From positions 1 to 64,000 of the forward strand of contig JAPZLL010000040.1 of the NCBI GenBank assembly GCA_036250225.1: a stretch of DNA of 64,000 nucleotides. The letters are read 5' to 3'. The position numbers were made by a program, and so were the translations under genes. This document shows, in pieces, positions 31,649-42,284 of the stretch. Position 1 is the stretch's first letter. Every line of letters starts with the position of its first letter. Source of the stretch: Cercophora sp. LCS_1. Taxonomy: Eukaryota > Ascomycota > Sordariomycetes > Sordariales > Lasiosphaeriaceae. The notes beneath the pieces are model-generated. The model ran no database searches. It saw only the letters and a program-made list of their open reading frames with translations, and was not told the origin of the DNA.

Positions 31649-34600
31649 ATGGAGTCTTGTGGGATGGAGGGTTTGCGTGTTGAGGACCTTTTAGACGCTG
31701 ACTCGAGGCCCACCTTCGTTATTGACCTGGACCCCGACGACGATGCGCCCACGCAACCTAACGGCGTCAAGTCCCTGCTGCCCGTCTTCTCCAATGCGGC
31801 GCTGCGCCTGCACGAGCGCCTATTCGATGCCCTGATTGGCGCCGATGCCGCGGGGCTCGACGACGACACCCAGCCCGCTCGCTTCGATGCCTTCAAGCAC
31901 TGGGCCATGGGCGTCACGCCCCACGACGACTCGGGCGACATCTTCCCGCTCTCGTTCCTCTACGCCGACATGCTGTGGACCGGCTCAACCGTCCAGAAGC
32001 GCTGGCGCCTCATCAGCGGCAACCGTCTGTGGCGCGAGACCGGTCCTCCCAGCGACCTCTCGGCCGGATCTCCACCCGAGGTGGCCACCGGCGGCATCCG
32101 CGCCGAGCGCAGCGAAAAGAAGAGACAGGCGAGCGGTGGCCCAGCCCATCCCCCTCCGTTGGCGATGGCGTGGAATAGCACGCCGACGGGCACAAGCATC
32201 ACGGGCGTGTCGGCCAAGCTCCACAGCAAGACGAGCAAGACAAGCAAGACACGCGGAAGCTCGGACGATACTGGAGGGTCGTCCCTCAGCACGTCCATCA
32301 TCCTCACGGCGCCCGAGAAGGCTGTGGCGGACTGGACCTGTGCAAGGCCCAGGGGCATGCTGTCGGAGCATCTTCAGCTTGCCCGTTCGATCAACTGGGC
32401 CACGACACCGCTGGGGCCCATGCAGAAATGGTCGCCCGAATTTCGTCAAGCCGCCAATCTCTGCATGGCCAACCCCCATCCGGCAGCCCTCTTCTGGGGA
32501 AGCGAGCTGACCATGTTGTATAACGAGGCCTATGCAGCCGAGGTTGCTGGCAACAAGCACCCATCGCTCATGGGAACCGGATTCAGCGGTCCTTTCGCTG
32601 AACTGTGGGACTACACCGGCCCCGTCTTTGCCGAGTGTGCGCGGACCGGCATCAGCGTGAGAAAAGAGGACGACTACCTCCCCATCAACCGCTTCGGCCT
32701 CCTGGAGGAGACATTCTATTCGTGGTCTTTTACTCCACTGTACGGTGGGACGGACCGGATTCAAGGCTTCTACAACGCGCCGTTCCAGACCACCAAGCAA
32801 GTCATCAACCAGCGGAGAATGCAAACGATCAATAAGATCGGCGAGCATACGGCGCAGGCTAAAGCGGTCAAACAGTTCTGGCGGTTTGTTTTGGACGGAC
32901 TAGAGGACAACGAGCGCGACGTCCCGTTTGCGCTCCTTTACTCGGTTGGTGAGGGTGACGACGGCGAACACTCGTCCATCTCGTCGGGAAGTACTATTTC
33001 CCTCAAGACGTGTCATCTCGAAGGGTCGATCGGGGTGCCTGAGGGCCACATTGCTGCTCCTCCACATCTCGATCTCAAACGAAGCCGGGAAGGATTTATT
33101 CCATCCTTCCGCGAGGCCATGCGGACCAGGGAGCCGACGCTGCTCCACACACGCGATGGCACTCTCCCGGAGGCACTTCTTGAAGGCATCGATTGGCGTG
33201 GCTTCGGCGATCCTTGCCGCGAAGCCATCATCTTTCCTGTGCGGCCTACCAATGGGGACGCCGTGCTCGCCTTCCTTGTTCTGGGCGTCAACCCGCGGAG
33301 ACCCTACGACGGGGAGTACGTTTCGTTCACAAGCATGCTCAATCGGCAGTTGGCGACATCATTGGCCTCGGTCATCCTCTTCGAAGACGAGACTCGCCGG
33401 AACCGAGACGCGGCCGAGGCTGCAGAGCTCGAAAAGCAGCAGCTCACCCAGCAACTTGACCTGCAAGCAAGCCGACTGCGCCGCATGACGGAACTGTCCC
33501 CACTCGGCATGTTTCTCATCAGCCCTGAGGGAGTACTTCGCGAAGCTAACGAGCGCTTTTACGAAATGACGGGCCACACGCGTGACGGCGAGTACGAGAT
33601 GTCGTGGATGGACTTCATGGTTGATGCGAGTGCCCGGGCTGTGCGTGAGGGCTGGGAGCAGCTTGTCACGCAACGCCAGTCGTGGTCGGGCGAGCTGCAG
33701 CTCAAGAAACGCGCGCCGAACCCGGTCGACTTTGAAGCTGACTCAATCGAATGCTGGGTCTTGTTCACGGCAAACCCGGAACTAACAGACGACGGCTCGC
33801 TGAGGTCCATCATGGGCTCCATCACCGACATTTCGCACCTCAAGTGGGCCCAGGGCCTGCAAAATCAACGACTGCAGGAAGCCGAGGAGACGAGACGGCA
33901 GCAGAACGAGTTTATCGACATCACCTCACATGAAATGCGCAACCCATTATCAGCCATCCTTCAGTGCGCCGATGACATTTCCATGGCCTTGAGCGTGTGC
34001 CACGCCAACAACGTGCTCCCATCGCACCAGACGGTGCAGTCGTGTCTGGAGGCTGCGCAAACCATTACACTTTGCGTGCAGCACCAAAAGTCCATTGTGG
34101 ACGACATCCTCACCATCTCCAAGCTCGACTCAAATCTGTTGCTCATCACGCCTGTGCCCTCTCAGCCCCAGGAGATCCTGCGACGTGCCGTAAAAATGTT
34201 TGACCCTGAGCTGCATGCCAAGGACATCAAGGTGGCATTCGAAATCAGTCCTTCATACAAGGAGCTGACTGTCGACTGGGTTGCCATCGACCCCAGCCGA
34301 GTTCTGCAAATTCTTATCAACCTCCTCACGAACGCCATCAAGTTCACCGCCCCAGCAGCCGAACGTCTTATCACTGTCACAATCGGGGCCTCCCTCGCCC
34401 CTCCCGAAGTTGGCTCGGTACCAGGTTTCCAATATGTGCCATCCATGAGCGAAATCTCCATCGTCACGGCCTCGGATGACTGGGGCAAGGAGCAGATCTT
34501 GTACCTCCACTTCGATATTCAGGACAGCGGCTGCGGCCTCACGCCCGAGGAGAAGCAGATTCTGTTTCAGCGCTTCAAGCAAGCATCCCCACGGACCCAT

Positions 34601-35302
34601 GCGCAGTATGGCGGGAGTGGCCTGGGACTGTTCATCTCCAAGCGTCTTGCCGAGCTCCACGGCGGCCAGATCGGAGTGGCCTCCGAGTCCGGACAAGGAA
34701 GTGTCTTTGGCTTCTTTGTCCAAGCCAGGCGCTCATTCCCACCACTCGACAATGCGTCCCAAGAAGCCTTTCCCATTGAACAGCACTGGAGCGGTGGGCC
34801 CTCTCTACATCAACAAGTCACGCCTCAACGACAGGATTACGCGACGTCGGGGCCGGCAGCAAGCCTTGTCGCAACAAGATCGAGCCCCCTCGAGCCGGGT
34901 GAGGTTGACATTCTGGTTGTTGAGGATAATCTTATCAACCAAAAGGTCTTGGTCAGCCAGCTGAAGAAGCGGGGGTGTGTGGTGAGCGTCGCCAATGACG
35001 GCATTGAAGCGCTGGCTTTCCTCGAGGAGACGCGCTTCCGCAAGCACGGTGGCCAAAAGCTTTCCGTCATCTTGATGGACTTGGAGATGCCCAATATGGA
35101 TGGCTTGACCTGCGTGAGGGAGATTAGAAAAATGCAAAGCGATGGCAAGATCGAGAAGCATGTGCCTGTCATCGCCGTCACGGCCAATGTAAGGGACGAG
35201 CAGGTCGCGGCCGCGAGGCGGAGCGGGATGGATGATGTGGTTTCCAAACCATTCAGGATATCAGATCTCTGGAGAAAAATTGAAGTTCTCCTACAGGGTT
35301 GA
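31649..35302 (+). CDS. Hybrid histidine kinase with PAS-like/GAF-like sensory region
   Basis: Single exon, 1217 aa from the ATG at 31649. Order: a low-complexity N-terminus; a PAS-like module around 245-390 (TTPLGPMQKWSPEFRQAANL, then AALFWGSELTMLYNEAYAAE); a GAF-like stretch about 400-570; a short coiled coil (AEAAELEKQQLTQQLDLQAS); a PAS domain with MTELSPLGMFLISPEGVLRE; HisKA with FIDITSHEMRNPLSAILQ, phospho-acceptor His about 761; HATPase with N box ILINLLTNAIKFT, G1 DSGCGLTPEE and G2 GGSGLGLFISKRLAE; and a receiver domain DILVVEDNLINQKVL, phospho-acceptor Asp about 1144 in ILMDLEMPNMDGL, conserved Lys in VVSKPF. No membrane segment is visible, so it is a soluble sensor that would pass phosphate through an HPt protein to response regulators. 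The signal is unknown. Confidence 0.92.
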   Translation: MESCGMEGLRVEDLLDADSRPTFVIDLDPDDDAPTQPNGVKSLLPVFSNAALRLHERLFDALIGADAAGLDDDTQPARFDAFKHWAMGVTPHDDSGDIFPLSFLYADMLWTGSTVQKRWRLISGNRLWRETGPPSDLSAGSPPEVATGGIRAERSEKKRQASGGPAHPPPLAMAWNSTPTGTSITGVSAKLHSKTSKTSKTRGSSDDTGGSSLSTSIILTAPEKAVADWTCARPRGMLSEHLQLARSINWATTPLGPMQKWSPEFRQAANLCMANPHPAALFWGSELTMLYNEAYAAEVAGNKHPSLMGTGFSGPFAELWDYTGPVFAECARTGISVRKEDDYLPINRFGLLEETFYSWSFTPLYGGTDRIQGFYNAPFQTTKQVINQRRMQTINKIGEHTAQAKAVKQFWRFVLDGLEDNERDVPFALLYSVGEGDDGEHSSISSGSTISLKTCHLEGSIGVPEGHIAAPPHLDLKRSREGFIPSFREAMRTREPTLLHTRDGTLPEALLEGIDWRGFGDPCREAIIFPVRPTNGDAVLAFLVLGVNPRRPYDGEYVSFTSMLNRQLATSLASVILFEDETRRNRDAAEAAELEKQQLTQQLDLQASRLRRMTELSPLGMFLISPEGVLREANERFYEMTGHTRDGEYEMSWMDFMVDASARAVREGWEQLVTQRQSWSGELQLKKRAPNPVDFEADSIECWVLFTANPELTDDGSLRSIMGSITDISHLKWAQGLQNQRLQEAEETRRQQNEFIDITSHEMRNPLSAILQCADDISMALSVCHANNVLPSHQTVQSCLEAAQTITLCVQHQKSIVDDILTISKLDSNLLLITPVPSQPQEILRRAVKMFDPELHAKDIKVAFEISPSYKELTVDWVAIDPSRVLQILINLLTNAIKFTAPAAERLITVTIGASLAPPEVGSVPGFQYVPSMSEISIVTASDDWGKEQILYLHFDIQDSGCGLTPEEKQILFQRFKQASPRTHAQYGGSGLGLFISKRLAELHGGQIGVASESGQGSVFGFFVQARRSFPPLDNASQEAFPIEQHWSGGPSLHQQVTPQRQDYATSGPAASLVATRSSPLEPGEVDILVVEDNLINQKVLVSQLKKRGCVVSVANDGIEALAFLEETRFRKHGGQKLSVILMDLEMPNMDGLTCVREIRKMQSDGKIEKHVPVIAVTANVRDEQVAAARRSGMDDVVSKPFRISDLWRKIEVLLQG

Positions 35303-36407
35303 TGAGTCTCGTGGACTGTTTGAGTCTTCCGGCCATTTTGATGAACAAAATGGTTACCGCAGTCGTTCCAAGTTGTTCTTGTTGACACAGATTGTCCAAC
35401 TGCGCTGCCGTTTTAACTTCGAGGTTGAGAGGCAGTGGGCATGGCTGTGGAGCAGAACACGCATCTTGGTATCGGACTTCGTCAAGTCGGAGAGTCGAAT
35501 GTAGTTTTCACAGATACAAAGCGGTATCTGGGACAGAAGCGAGAGCAGTACGAATACACGAAAGACGCTCTAGACGTTGATACCCTTTCATTTTCGATTT
35601 CATGGTCTCATGGCGTCCCTTCAGGAGATGCCTACCCTGGGAAATAGCTACAAAGCAACACAGCCTCCTCCAACTAAATCGCGAGATATTTGGGCCACCA
35701 GCAAAATAGTTCCATTGAACATACAATGTCGGCGGCCGCGCCATCATTGGCCACTCAGTCATACCTTGTTCCCACTCTGGTTGGCTGAGCTGAGAGTATC
35801 CAGTACCACACAAACAAGTCTCTCAAGCCTCACATAGTGATCAGAGCCTACGCCAGTTGAGTTCGCAGCTTGAAACAACCGTGCTGCTACGTGATCATTA
35901 TCACTCTCCGATGCGAGGTAGCTTTGAAGTTGGGGGGATGCCGATAATTGAACCTTGGACTTGATGATAATTTTGGCTTCCCAGTCAAGCTTGGCCCTGC
36001 TCCAGGCGCTGAGCCCGCCAAGATTTGATGGCCGTAAGGCTTGAGACATCGTGGGCGACGAGTAAAACAATGTTTGGAGTTTTAAGTCTGAAACTTCCTG
36101 AGTTTGACGCGGCTCTCGGTATTAAATCTGAAAAATACGGACCCAGCAATTGTTGAACGGGAATTTTAGTGATGCGATGACATGCAACCAAGAGGGTTGT
36201 TGTTCCGCCCCCAAGACCTGGTCTATATGCTGGCGCCGACCTCTGTCCTGGGCTGGCTGTTGTGGCGTGGGAGAAGCTGAGAGCACAATTGTGCTCAACC
36301 GACACCCCAGCTGAAATTGATGTGTGCACAATGACTTGACCGACACCACTTCACTGCTCACAACACAGACTCCCCCACATCGCAAGACGCCAAATGACCT
36401 CGAAAGA
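35303..36407. other. Intergenic, no gene seen
   Basis: 1.1 kb of moderately AT-rich sequence. No conserved frame on either strand. Confidence 0.45.
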
Positions 36408-37034
36408 ATGAGCGAGGCGACATTCCTCCACCTCTCTATGTTTAAGCCTACATTGAAGGTTGAAGCCACGACGTTCCAGATTAGGGAAGATGGCACGTTT
36501 GCGATGTGCAAGACTCTCTCGGACTCTTCGACAAATTCGAGAAGTGAAGCGGATTCCCATCGGGCTAAAATCACCACGACACCGGACATCGACTCTCTGC
36601 CACTTAATAAACCTTGGGATCCCCATGGGACTGCCGACTCCCCATCATTGCGAGCCCAGGCGAAAATCGCTACCGTTGCCGACGACTTCTCCTACATTGG
36701 ATGCTGGGAGAACTCCCTTTACGCGCCAGATGGCATTGTCCCGTGGCGCATGGAGCCCGTCAGACGGCAGACCGGTCGTTCAGTCGCAGAGACTGTTGAC
36801 TCAGGTTCGGGCCTTACGGAGGCAAGTACCAGGGACTCTGACAGTATCTGCCTCTCCGATCGAGCTCAACGACACGAAGAGGACAGTTTTCCCATGCCCG
36901 AATATGTCACCTTATCCCCAATGATCCACGCAACTGTCTTCCCTCGGCACACAACCATGGACATCCCTGTCGTCGAGCCACTCCAAGTCGCTCAAGACCC
37001 CATTGGCCTTGCTAACGTTGTTCGAGGCGGCTGA
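36408..37034 (+). CDS. Hypothetical protein
   Basis: An uninterrupted frame of 208 codons from the ATG at 36408 (AAAGAATGAGC) to TGA at 37034. It is polar and Ser/Thr/Pro-rich with no signal peptide, membrane span or motif I know. SYIGCWENSLYAPDGIVPWR is the most ordered-looking part. The frame is also open upstream of this ATG. It lies 45 bp from the convergent stop of the NmrA-like gene, so their 3' UTRs would overlap. It could be a real lineage-specific protein or a chance frame. Confidence 0.35.
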   Translation: MSEATFLHLSMFKPTLKVEATTFQIREDGTFAMCKTLSDSSTNSRSEADSHRAKITTTPDIDSLPLNKPWDPHGTADSPSLRAQAKIATVADDFSYIGCWENSLYAPDGIVPWRMEPVRRQTGRSVAETVDSGSGLTEASTRDSDSICLSDRAQRHEEDSFPMPEYVTLSPMIHATVFPRHTTMDIPVVEPLQVAQDPIGLANVVRGG

Positions 37035-37079
37035 AGCGTAAGACGAGATGCAATGCCTTCACGTTTCTTCTATGTGCAT

Positions 37080-38009
37080 CTACACTACTAGCAAGCTTTC
37101 CTTATTCTTGCGAACATACTCGGCCACATCGGTCAATGATACACCCCGTTGGTGATTCAGCGTCGTCTCCATGTCCCACGAGACGCCAACCCCAGCCCCA
37201 AATATATTTCGATACTTCAACATCACATTGCCTGGCTCCTGTCGAAGCTCGCAGGCGAGGGAGTCCAGATCCCACACTTGTCTTTCGAACTTGGCCCCAT
37301 AGAACTCGTCCAAAACACCAGCTAGCCGCCCATACGAAATGGTGTCGCCGCCAATATAAACCACGCAATTGAGTGTGTCCGCCGGAACATAGATCATTTC
37401 CGCCACCATGGTCCCAATATCTTCAGGTGTTGTAACAGTAACCCGGGTTTCCCAGCTCCCGAGGGCACGCACAACCCTCTTCTTCAAATCGACAACTCCA
37501 AAGTCTGGGAGGAGCAGAAAACTCATGAACAGCCCGGTCGAGACGATGGTCCACGCTGTCGCCGTCTGTCCACGCAGCTGGCGGCGCACTTCGAGCATCT
37601 CATCAAACAGCTCATGCGCGCTGCCGTGTCCGATGGCGGGGTAGTCGACACCGAACTGCCACGGGAAATACCGCTTGACGCCTGCCTGGAGCACCGCTTC
37701 GGTGACCCGGAGTTGCGTGCCAGAGGGGAGACCAAACCCTCCGCATTGAATGATGACGTCATATCTCTTGAAGACGCTGACGAGGTCGGGAATCGGCGAG
37801 CTCACAAAGTCGCCGGCTTCGGGAACCGCCCCAAGTGAGATGAGCCGCTTTGTTTCCTCTTGCTTCTTGGGATCCGAAGAACTGAGTGACTCGGCTCGTC
37901 GAAGGAAACCTATCTTCGCACCATGTCGGGAGCCTTGGTTTGAAAGAGCACCGAGGACGGCTGTACCGAGCTCGCCGGCGCCGACAACCAATACGGACGG
38001 GGAAGCCAT
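37080..38009 (-). CDS. NmrA-like / isoflavone-reductase-like NAD(P)-binding protein
   Basis: Single exon, 309 aa, using the ATG at 38009 because the dinucleotide-binding strand starts right after it: PSVLVVGAGELGTAVLGAL, a GxGxxG Rossmann motif. The open frame runs further upstream, but that part has no family resemblance. Other family features: FLRRAE after beta-2, DVIIQCGGFGLPSGTQLRVT, RYFPWQFGVDYPAIGHGSA, WTIVSTGLFMSFLLLPDFGV and VTVTTPEDIGTMVAEMIYVP. In the NmrA/isoflavone reductase group these are atypical SDRs that either reduce phenolic substrates or act as redox-sensing regulators. The YxxxK catalytic motif of classical SDRs is absent, as expected. Cytosolic; substrate unknown. Confidence 0.85.
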   Translation of the reverse strand: MASPSVLVVGAGELGTAVLGALSNQGSRHGAKIGFLRRAESLSSSDPKKQEETKRLISLGAVPEAGDFVSSPIPDLVSVFKRYDVIIQCGGFGLPSGTQLRVTEAVLQAGVKRYFPWQFGVDYPAIGHGSAHELFDEMLEVRRQLRGQTATAWTIVSTGLFMSFLLLPDFGVVDLKKRVVRALGSWETRVTVTTPEDIGTMVAEMIYVPADTLNCVVYIGGDTISYGRLAGVLDEFYGAKFERQVWDLDSLACELRQEPGNVMLKYRNIFGAGVGVSWDMETTLNHQRGVSLTDVAEYVRKNKESLLVV

Positions 38010-38588
38010 TGCGGTTTGGAAACGTTGCAGAGATGGAATTGCTTTGTATGACTCGGGCCGCTCGTACTTGGCTTTATACCCGCCCACTTGCTCTGACAAA
38101 TCAAGATTTGCCTCCAGGATCTGCAATCGAGGACAGGGCTTCATCGCAGGCAAAAACAAAACTGATTGGATCACTTCGAAAAACTTTCCATCTCGTCTCG
38201 GAGCTGGCTTCGGACTTTGCATAAACCCGTTTGAGGACTCCACACCCACAAGGCGCGGTACTCGAGACTGGGCGACTTGTATCAAATTCATCAATGACAT
38301 CGTTCTACTTGACAACAAGGAAATTAACTATTCAAGGAATAATGCACCAAAGTCATTGTTTTAGAGACAGTATTTCCCCTTTTAGTAATACAGAGAACAA
38401 TTTCATTGTCTCAGCTACCAGATAAAGGCGGGCTGAGAAAATCTTCCAAGACATTGTTCTTCTCCTTGCCCCCGAGCATCAACCTCACTATTTAAACACT
38501 TTATAAACCCTTCTACCAGGTCGTTTCTCCTTCACCATCATCATCTTCATTGTCCACTAACACATCAAATTCCACAAACTACCTAACC
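38010..38588. promoter_or_regulatory. Divergent promoter region (NmrA-like / small basic protein)
   Basis: 579 bp with no gene. Near the plus-strand gene, CTATTTAAACACTTTATAAA (about 38489-38508) is a likely TATA region, followed by a CT-rich leader (CTCCTTCACCATCATCATC) up to the ATG at 38589. Confidence 0.45.
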
Positions 38589-38873
38589 ATGGTCACCATT
38601 GGCTCCGACTCTCGCTTTGCTCAGTTGGGGAAGCGCAAACCTTTCGCTTCTACCGCCAAAGCACACACCTCCCAGCAGGCGATTCAGGCTTCCAATAGGA
38701 TATTATGGCCTTCGACCTGGTCCGCTGCCCTCGCAAATAATGCCTGGCGTCAGTGTGAGGAGCCGTGGGACGCGGGCCCCTGTCTCCTCCCCAAGGAAAA
38801 GAAGAAGAGGGCAAAAAAGGTAAAGAAGACCAAGGATGAGTTGGAGGGATGGACAGTGGTCAAGAAGAAGTAA
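38589..38873 (+). CDS. Small protein with lysine-rich tail
   Basis: 94 aa from the ATG at 38589 in good context (AACCATGGTC), preceded by a TATA-like element and CT-rich leader. Sequence features: a Trp-containing centre (ILWPSTWSAALANNAWRQCE) and a basic tail KEKKKRAKKVKKTKDELEGW ending VVKKK. No known domain. The tail could bind nucleic acid or act as a nuclear signal. A real gene is supported mainly by promoter and start context. Confidence 0.5.
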   Translation: MVTIGSDSRFAQLGKRKPFASTAKAHTSQQAIQASNRILWPSTWSAALANNAWRQCEEPWDAGPCLLPKEKKKRAKKVKKTKDELEGWTVVKKK

Positions 38874-40799
38874 ACGAGTAAGTATCCAGCTCTGGTAGTT
38901 GGTCCCATGATGATCCAAGGTAAGCAATCTGATTGTTTTTCAACCTTGTGCAAGTACTTTGAATAATTGCAAACTTCTTCGAGTGTATAATATGATTCCT
39001 TGCCTCTTTTCAATGACATTTTGAACTGCAGAGCGTCGCCCCTTTGGAAGTTCTGGGGCTGAAAAGATGCCCTCTGGATGAGTTAATAATAAACTTGTGT
39101 TCTTCTTGAACAACCCTGCCGGGCAATTGACGCGATACTTGAGATGATCTGCCACCAGCCACATCGCCAAAGTGAGAGAATGCCCGCGGCACTCGATGCC
39201 GGGGACTTTGGGCGACATTTCTAGACACGGGCACTGACATGGACTTATGTGAAATCATGCATGCAAGAGAGAGACAGACAGACAGGCACAAAATAAGAGC
39301 CAACATCTCGGCAATCCATCATCGCAGCCCTAAGACAGGCTCATCTTGCCGACGCCGCTGTGGTGGGGAAAACAAGGACCGGGAGCCGCCGGTGGAAGCA
39401 CGGGTGACGGAGCGGGGCGAGTTCGACGACGGCAAACGCGGCATTGTCCCGCTCGGCGGGGTGACATCGCGGACAGCGGGGTTGGAGCTTCGAGTGCCCC
39501 CACACCCACGTCTTGGAACGCATTGAGAACTGATGCTTAAATCTAAAAATGAGGGCGGGATGGCAGATTGAAGGAGTTTTGAAAAGGGGTCGCAGGGAAT
39601 ACACGGACATGAAGAAACTCGACCACGACGATGGTTCCCAAAGTCCCAGGCCCATGGGAAAACATCAGCGGCCATTCGCAGGGGCCTGCGGATGGAAGGG
39701 AGCTTGGGCGAATTGAGTTGTGAGCAATTTGACATGGCTTGGCAGTCAGTTTGGCAGCTGCCAGCGTCCCTCTCAGCCGAAGGCAAAGCCGACTGGAAGC
39801 GAACGAGGCAAAAACAGCGCACACAAGTGTCGCGTCAGGAAGGTGCGTCTGTCGCGGTGCATCGAAGGAGTTGGTCATGCAGAAAAAAGAAGGAAATTGT
39901 GCGCGTTCTGCAGTGAGCCGATGCGAGGAAATCGCGAACGTGTTCCAACTTGTCGCCCTGCATTGCTAGCGGATGTTTGCAAGGGGCCAAGTGGGGTGGT
40001 GGCAGCACACGGACGTTATCTGTGAGATGGATCCCTGCCATTTATCGGCCGGCCCATGCGTTTATCAGGGATTGGTGGATGGCGCCAGGGGCTCGCCCAG
40101 CCACGAAGGCAACCCAGCGGCGAAACGAGGACGAAAAGGGCATGGCTCACCAATGTCACCATGCGCAGAAATCACCACCACGGTGGAATGCAGTGGGGAC
40201 CTGAACCCGTCGGCCAACGAGAGTCCCATTTGCGCGGTGTCGGCTCCACCGTTGGCTCGGCCAGAGAAGCCGGGGCTCCAGGTCCGGAGCTCCTCATTTT
40301 CTTCTCGCTCCTTTGCCAGCTTCCTCTCCTTCCTGCTCCCCCAACCTCCGCCAACCCAACCCTGTCGGAGCCTCAAGCCTCACCATTGATAACGACCCGA
40401 CTGCTTTCGCGGCCGCGTCTGCCACTCCTTCGTCCACTTTCCTTGTTTAGAGCGCCCACAGTTTGTAGCAGAGCCCCGCGAGCCACCACCAACAAAAAAG
40501 ACGAGCAGAGCCCCACGAACCACGTCGATCCACGATTCAACCGTGCGACATTTTGAAACAGCACAGCAAACAGCCAATTGGCCCGCCGAACACTCTCTCA
40601 CCAAGCCTTGATCGGCCCGCGAGCGAGATTGACGATTTGTGCAATACCCTTGGCCGCCGTCGGATCGTTTCCAGCGTCCCCATCAACCGTTGCGTTACAC
40701 TGAGCATCGTCCCCGTTGCACCACGATCTTTGAATCCCGACACTCCAACCCCAAAACTCGACCCGAATCTTACTACCCTCGCCGACTACAGCTCGCACA
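38874..40799. other. Long intergenic / 5' leader region
   Basis: 1.9 kb upstream of the conserved small gene at 40800. No coding frame with family resemblance. The last 500 bp are rich in C/T tracts and CCAA/CCACC words, consistent with a long promoter and 5' UTR. Confidence 0.45.
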
Positions 40800-41195
40800 A
40801 TGGGTCTCAACATCATTGATCGCATCCAAGCCAAGATCGAGCTCTTCCGGCTCGAGCAACGCTACACCCGACGTCGTCACAGACGGTCGACGTTTGTGTC
40901 CAACGCCGTCTACGTCGACGGCGAGTACATCTACAACTCGCCCAACACCACTGGCTCGTCCACCACGACACACCGCACACAGACGCATGCTCCCGACCTG
41001 CCGGCGTCGCCCTCGGACACGGACGTCGAGGCATCGTCGCCAACATCACCCTCGGCCTCCAAGGCCCAGAAGCGCCTCAACCGGTGGTCGTCGATGCCAG
41101 GGTTCGGGGCCGGCGCAGCACCATCGTCGCCGCAGCCCGAACAGCAGCAAGACTACCGGTCAAAGCGCATGAGCTACGCCGGTGGCGCGCGATAA
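40800..41195 (+). CDS. Conserved small basic Sordariomycete protein, unknown function
   Basis: 131 aa, ATG at 40800 in strong context (GCACAATGGG). It begins MGLNIIDRIQAKIELFRLEQ, an amphipathic helix followed by the very basic RYTRRRHRRSTFVSNAVYVD and GEYIYNSP. The rest is Ser/Thr/Pro-rich and disordered (AQKRLNRWSSMPGFGAG). An N-terminal Gly after Met is compatible with N-myristoylation. I recall this type of N-terminus as widely conserved in related fungi, but no function is known to me. The basic patch suggests membrane or nucleic-acid binding. Confidence 0.7.
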   Translation: MGLNIIDRIQAKIELFRLEQRYTRRRHRRSTFVSNAVYVDGEYIYNSPNTTGSSTTTHRTQTHAPDLPASPSDTDVEASSPTSPSASKAQKRLNRWSSMPGFGAGAAPSSPQPEQQQDYRSKRMSYAGGAR

Positions 41196-42284
41196 GGCTG
41201 CCCTGACTGTGTCACGACGCACGACATGAGCATGGGAATACGCGGCCGAGACGGGGATGCAGGCATTTGGACCAGACAGCCATGATCTGCATACGACGGG
41301 ATACCGGTCCAGCCCGGCTCCGGCTCAGCCGGATGTCAGTCGCTGGACACCATGGGGCACCTGGCTTTCGTCTCGGATGAGCCGGGCCGGTGCAAGGAAG
41401 GAAGACCGACTGGATCCGCCACGACGATCACGAATTCACTCATTCAAGACAACATATATTTTCTCTTCGGCTCGGCACGACTCGGCATCAACAAGGAGCG
41501 CGCTTTGTTTTATCTGCCATTTGTTCTTCGTCTCGGACGACACATACACTGCATCTTCCATCCGGTAGACCGCATCTTGTCTCTTTTTTTTACTTTTCGT
41601 GTATGATTTTCCTCCTGGACGGAGTTTGCTGGTCCATGTTTGCCATTTTGTCACGACGGATGCATGCATCGCCACGCTGGAGAGTATATGGTTTGGAGAT
41701 TTACATGTGGCCCCTTTTGATGGTGTCACCGACCGTCTTGTTGACATGTCGTTGGGCTTGTCGACACATTGCTGGGTTTTGTACTGCATTTGTAATTACA
41801 CGAGAGCTAGGTACTTTTTGGGCCTGGCGTATGAAGGGGAAACTGGCGCGTCCCAAGATGGGTTGTCGCAGGTCATGTATATACTGGATACCAATGACAC
41901 CTGTCCATCTACTTCTCGCTGTCGTGTGTCGTCATACGGAGTGGCGAGGCTCCAAGGCAGCCGGCCGTGGTTCCGTTGCCGTTGAGCCCCATTGGCGGCA
42001 GCCTGCAGCGAGATCGTCCCAGCGTGGCGCAGTCACGGCTTTTTGGGCACACACAGCTGGCCAATTCGCACTCCATCCGCACAAGTCCGACGTGATGTCT
42101 TTTTTTGGGGAGGGATGTGCAACGACGAATTTGTTCAACTCGGTGACTCTCCCCGCCTCCGTTCCCTGACCACCTGCACTCTCATCGCCCACGCAAGTCA
42201 AACGCACCAGTGATGATGCTTCACCGTCATCACCTCTCAGTAAGTTAGAACGCTACAGCGAGAAGCTTGAATCACACAGATGAC
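41196..42284. other. Intergenic, no gene seen
   Basis: 1.1 kb. One frame spans 41390-42169 on the plus strand, but its composition is not protein-like and it has no conserved motif. A T-tract lies at about 41581-41591. Confidence 0.45.

Noticed and set aside
41390..42169. 259-codon plus-strand frame
   Set aside because: Non-ATG start region, no motif, odd composition; lies in 3' flank of the small basic gene.
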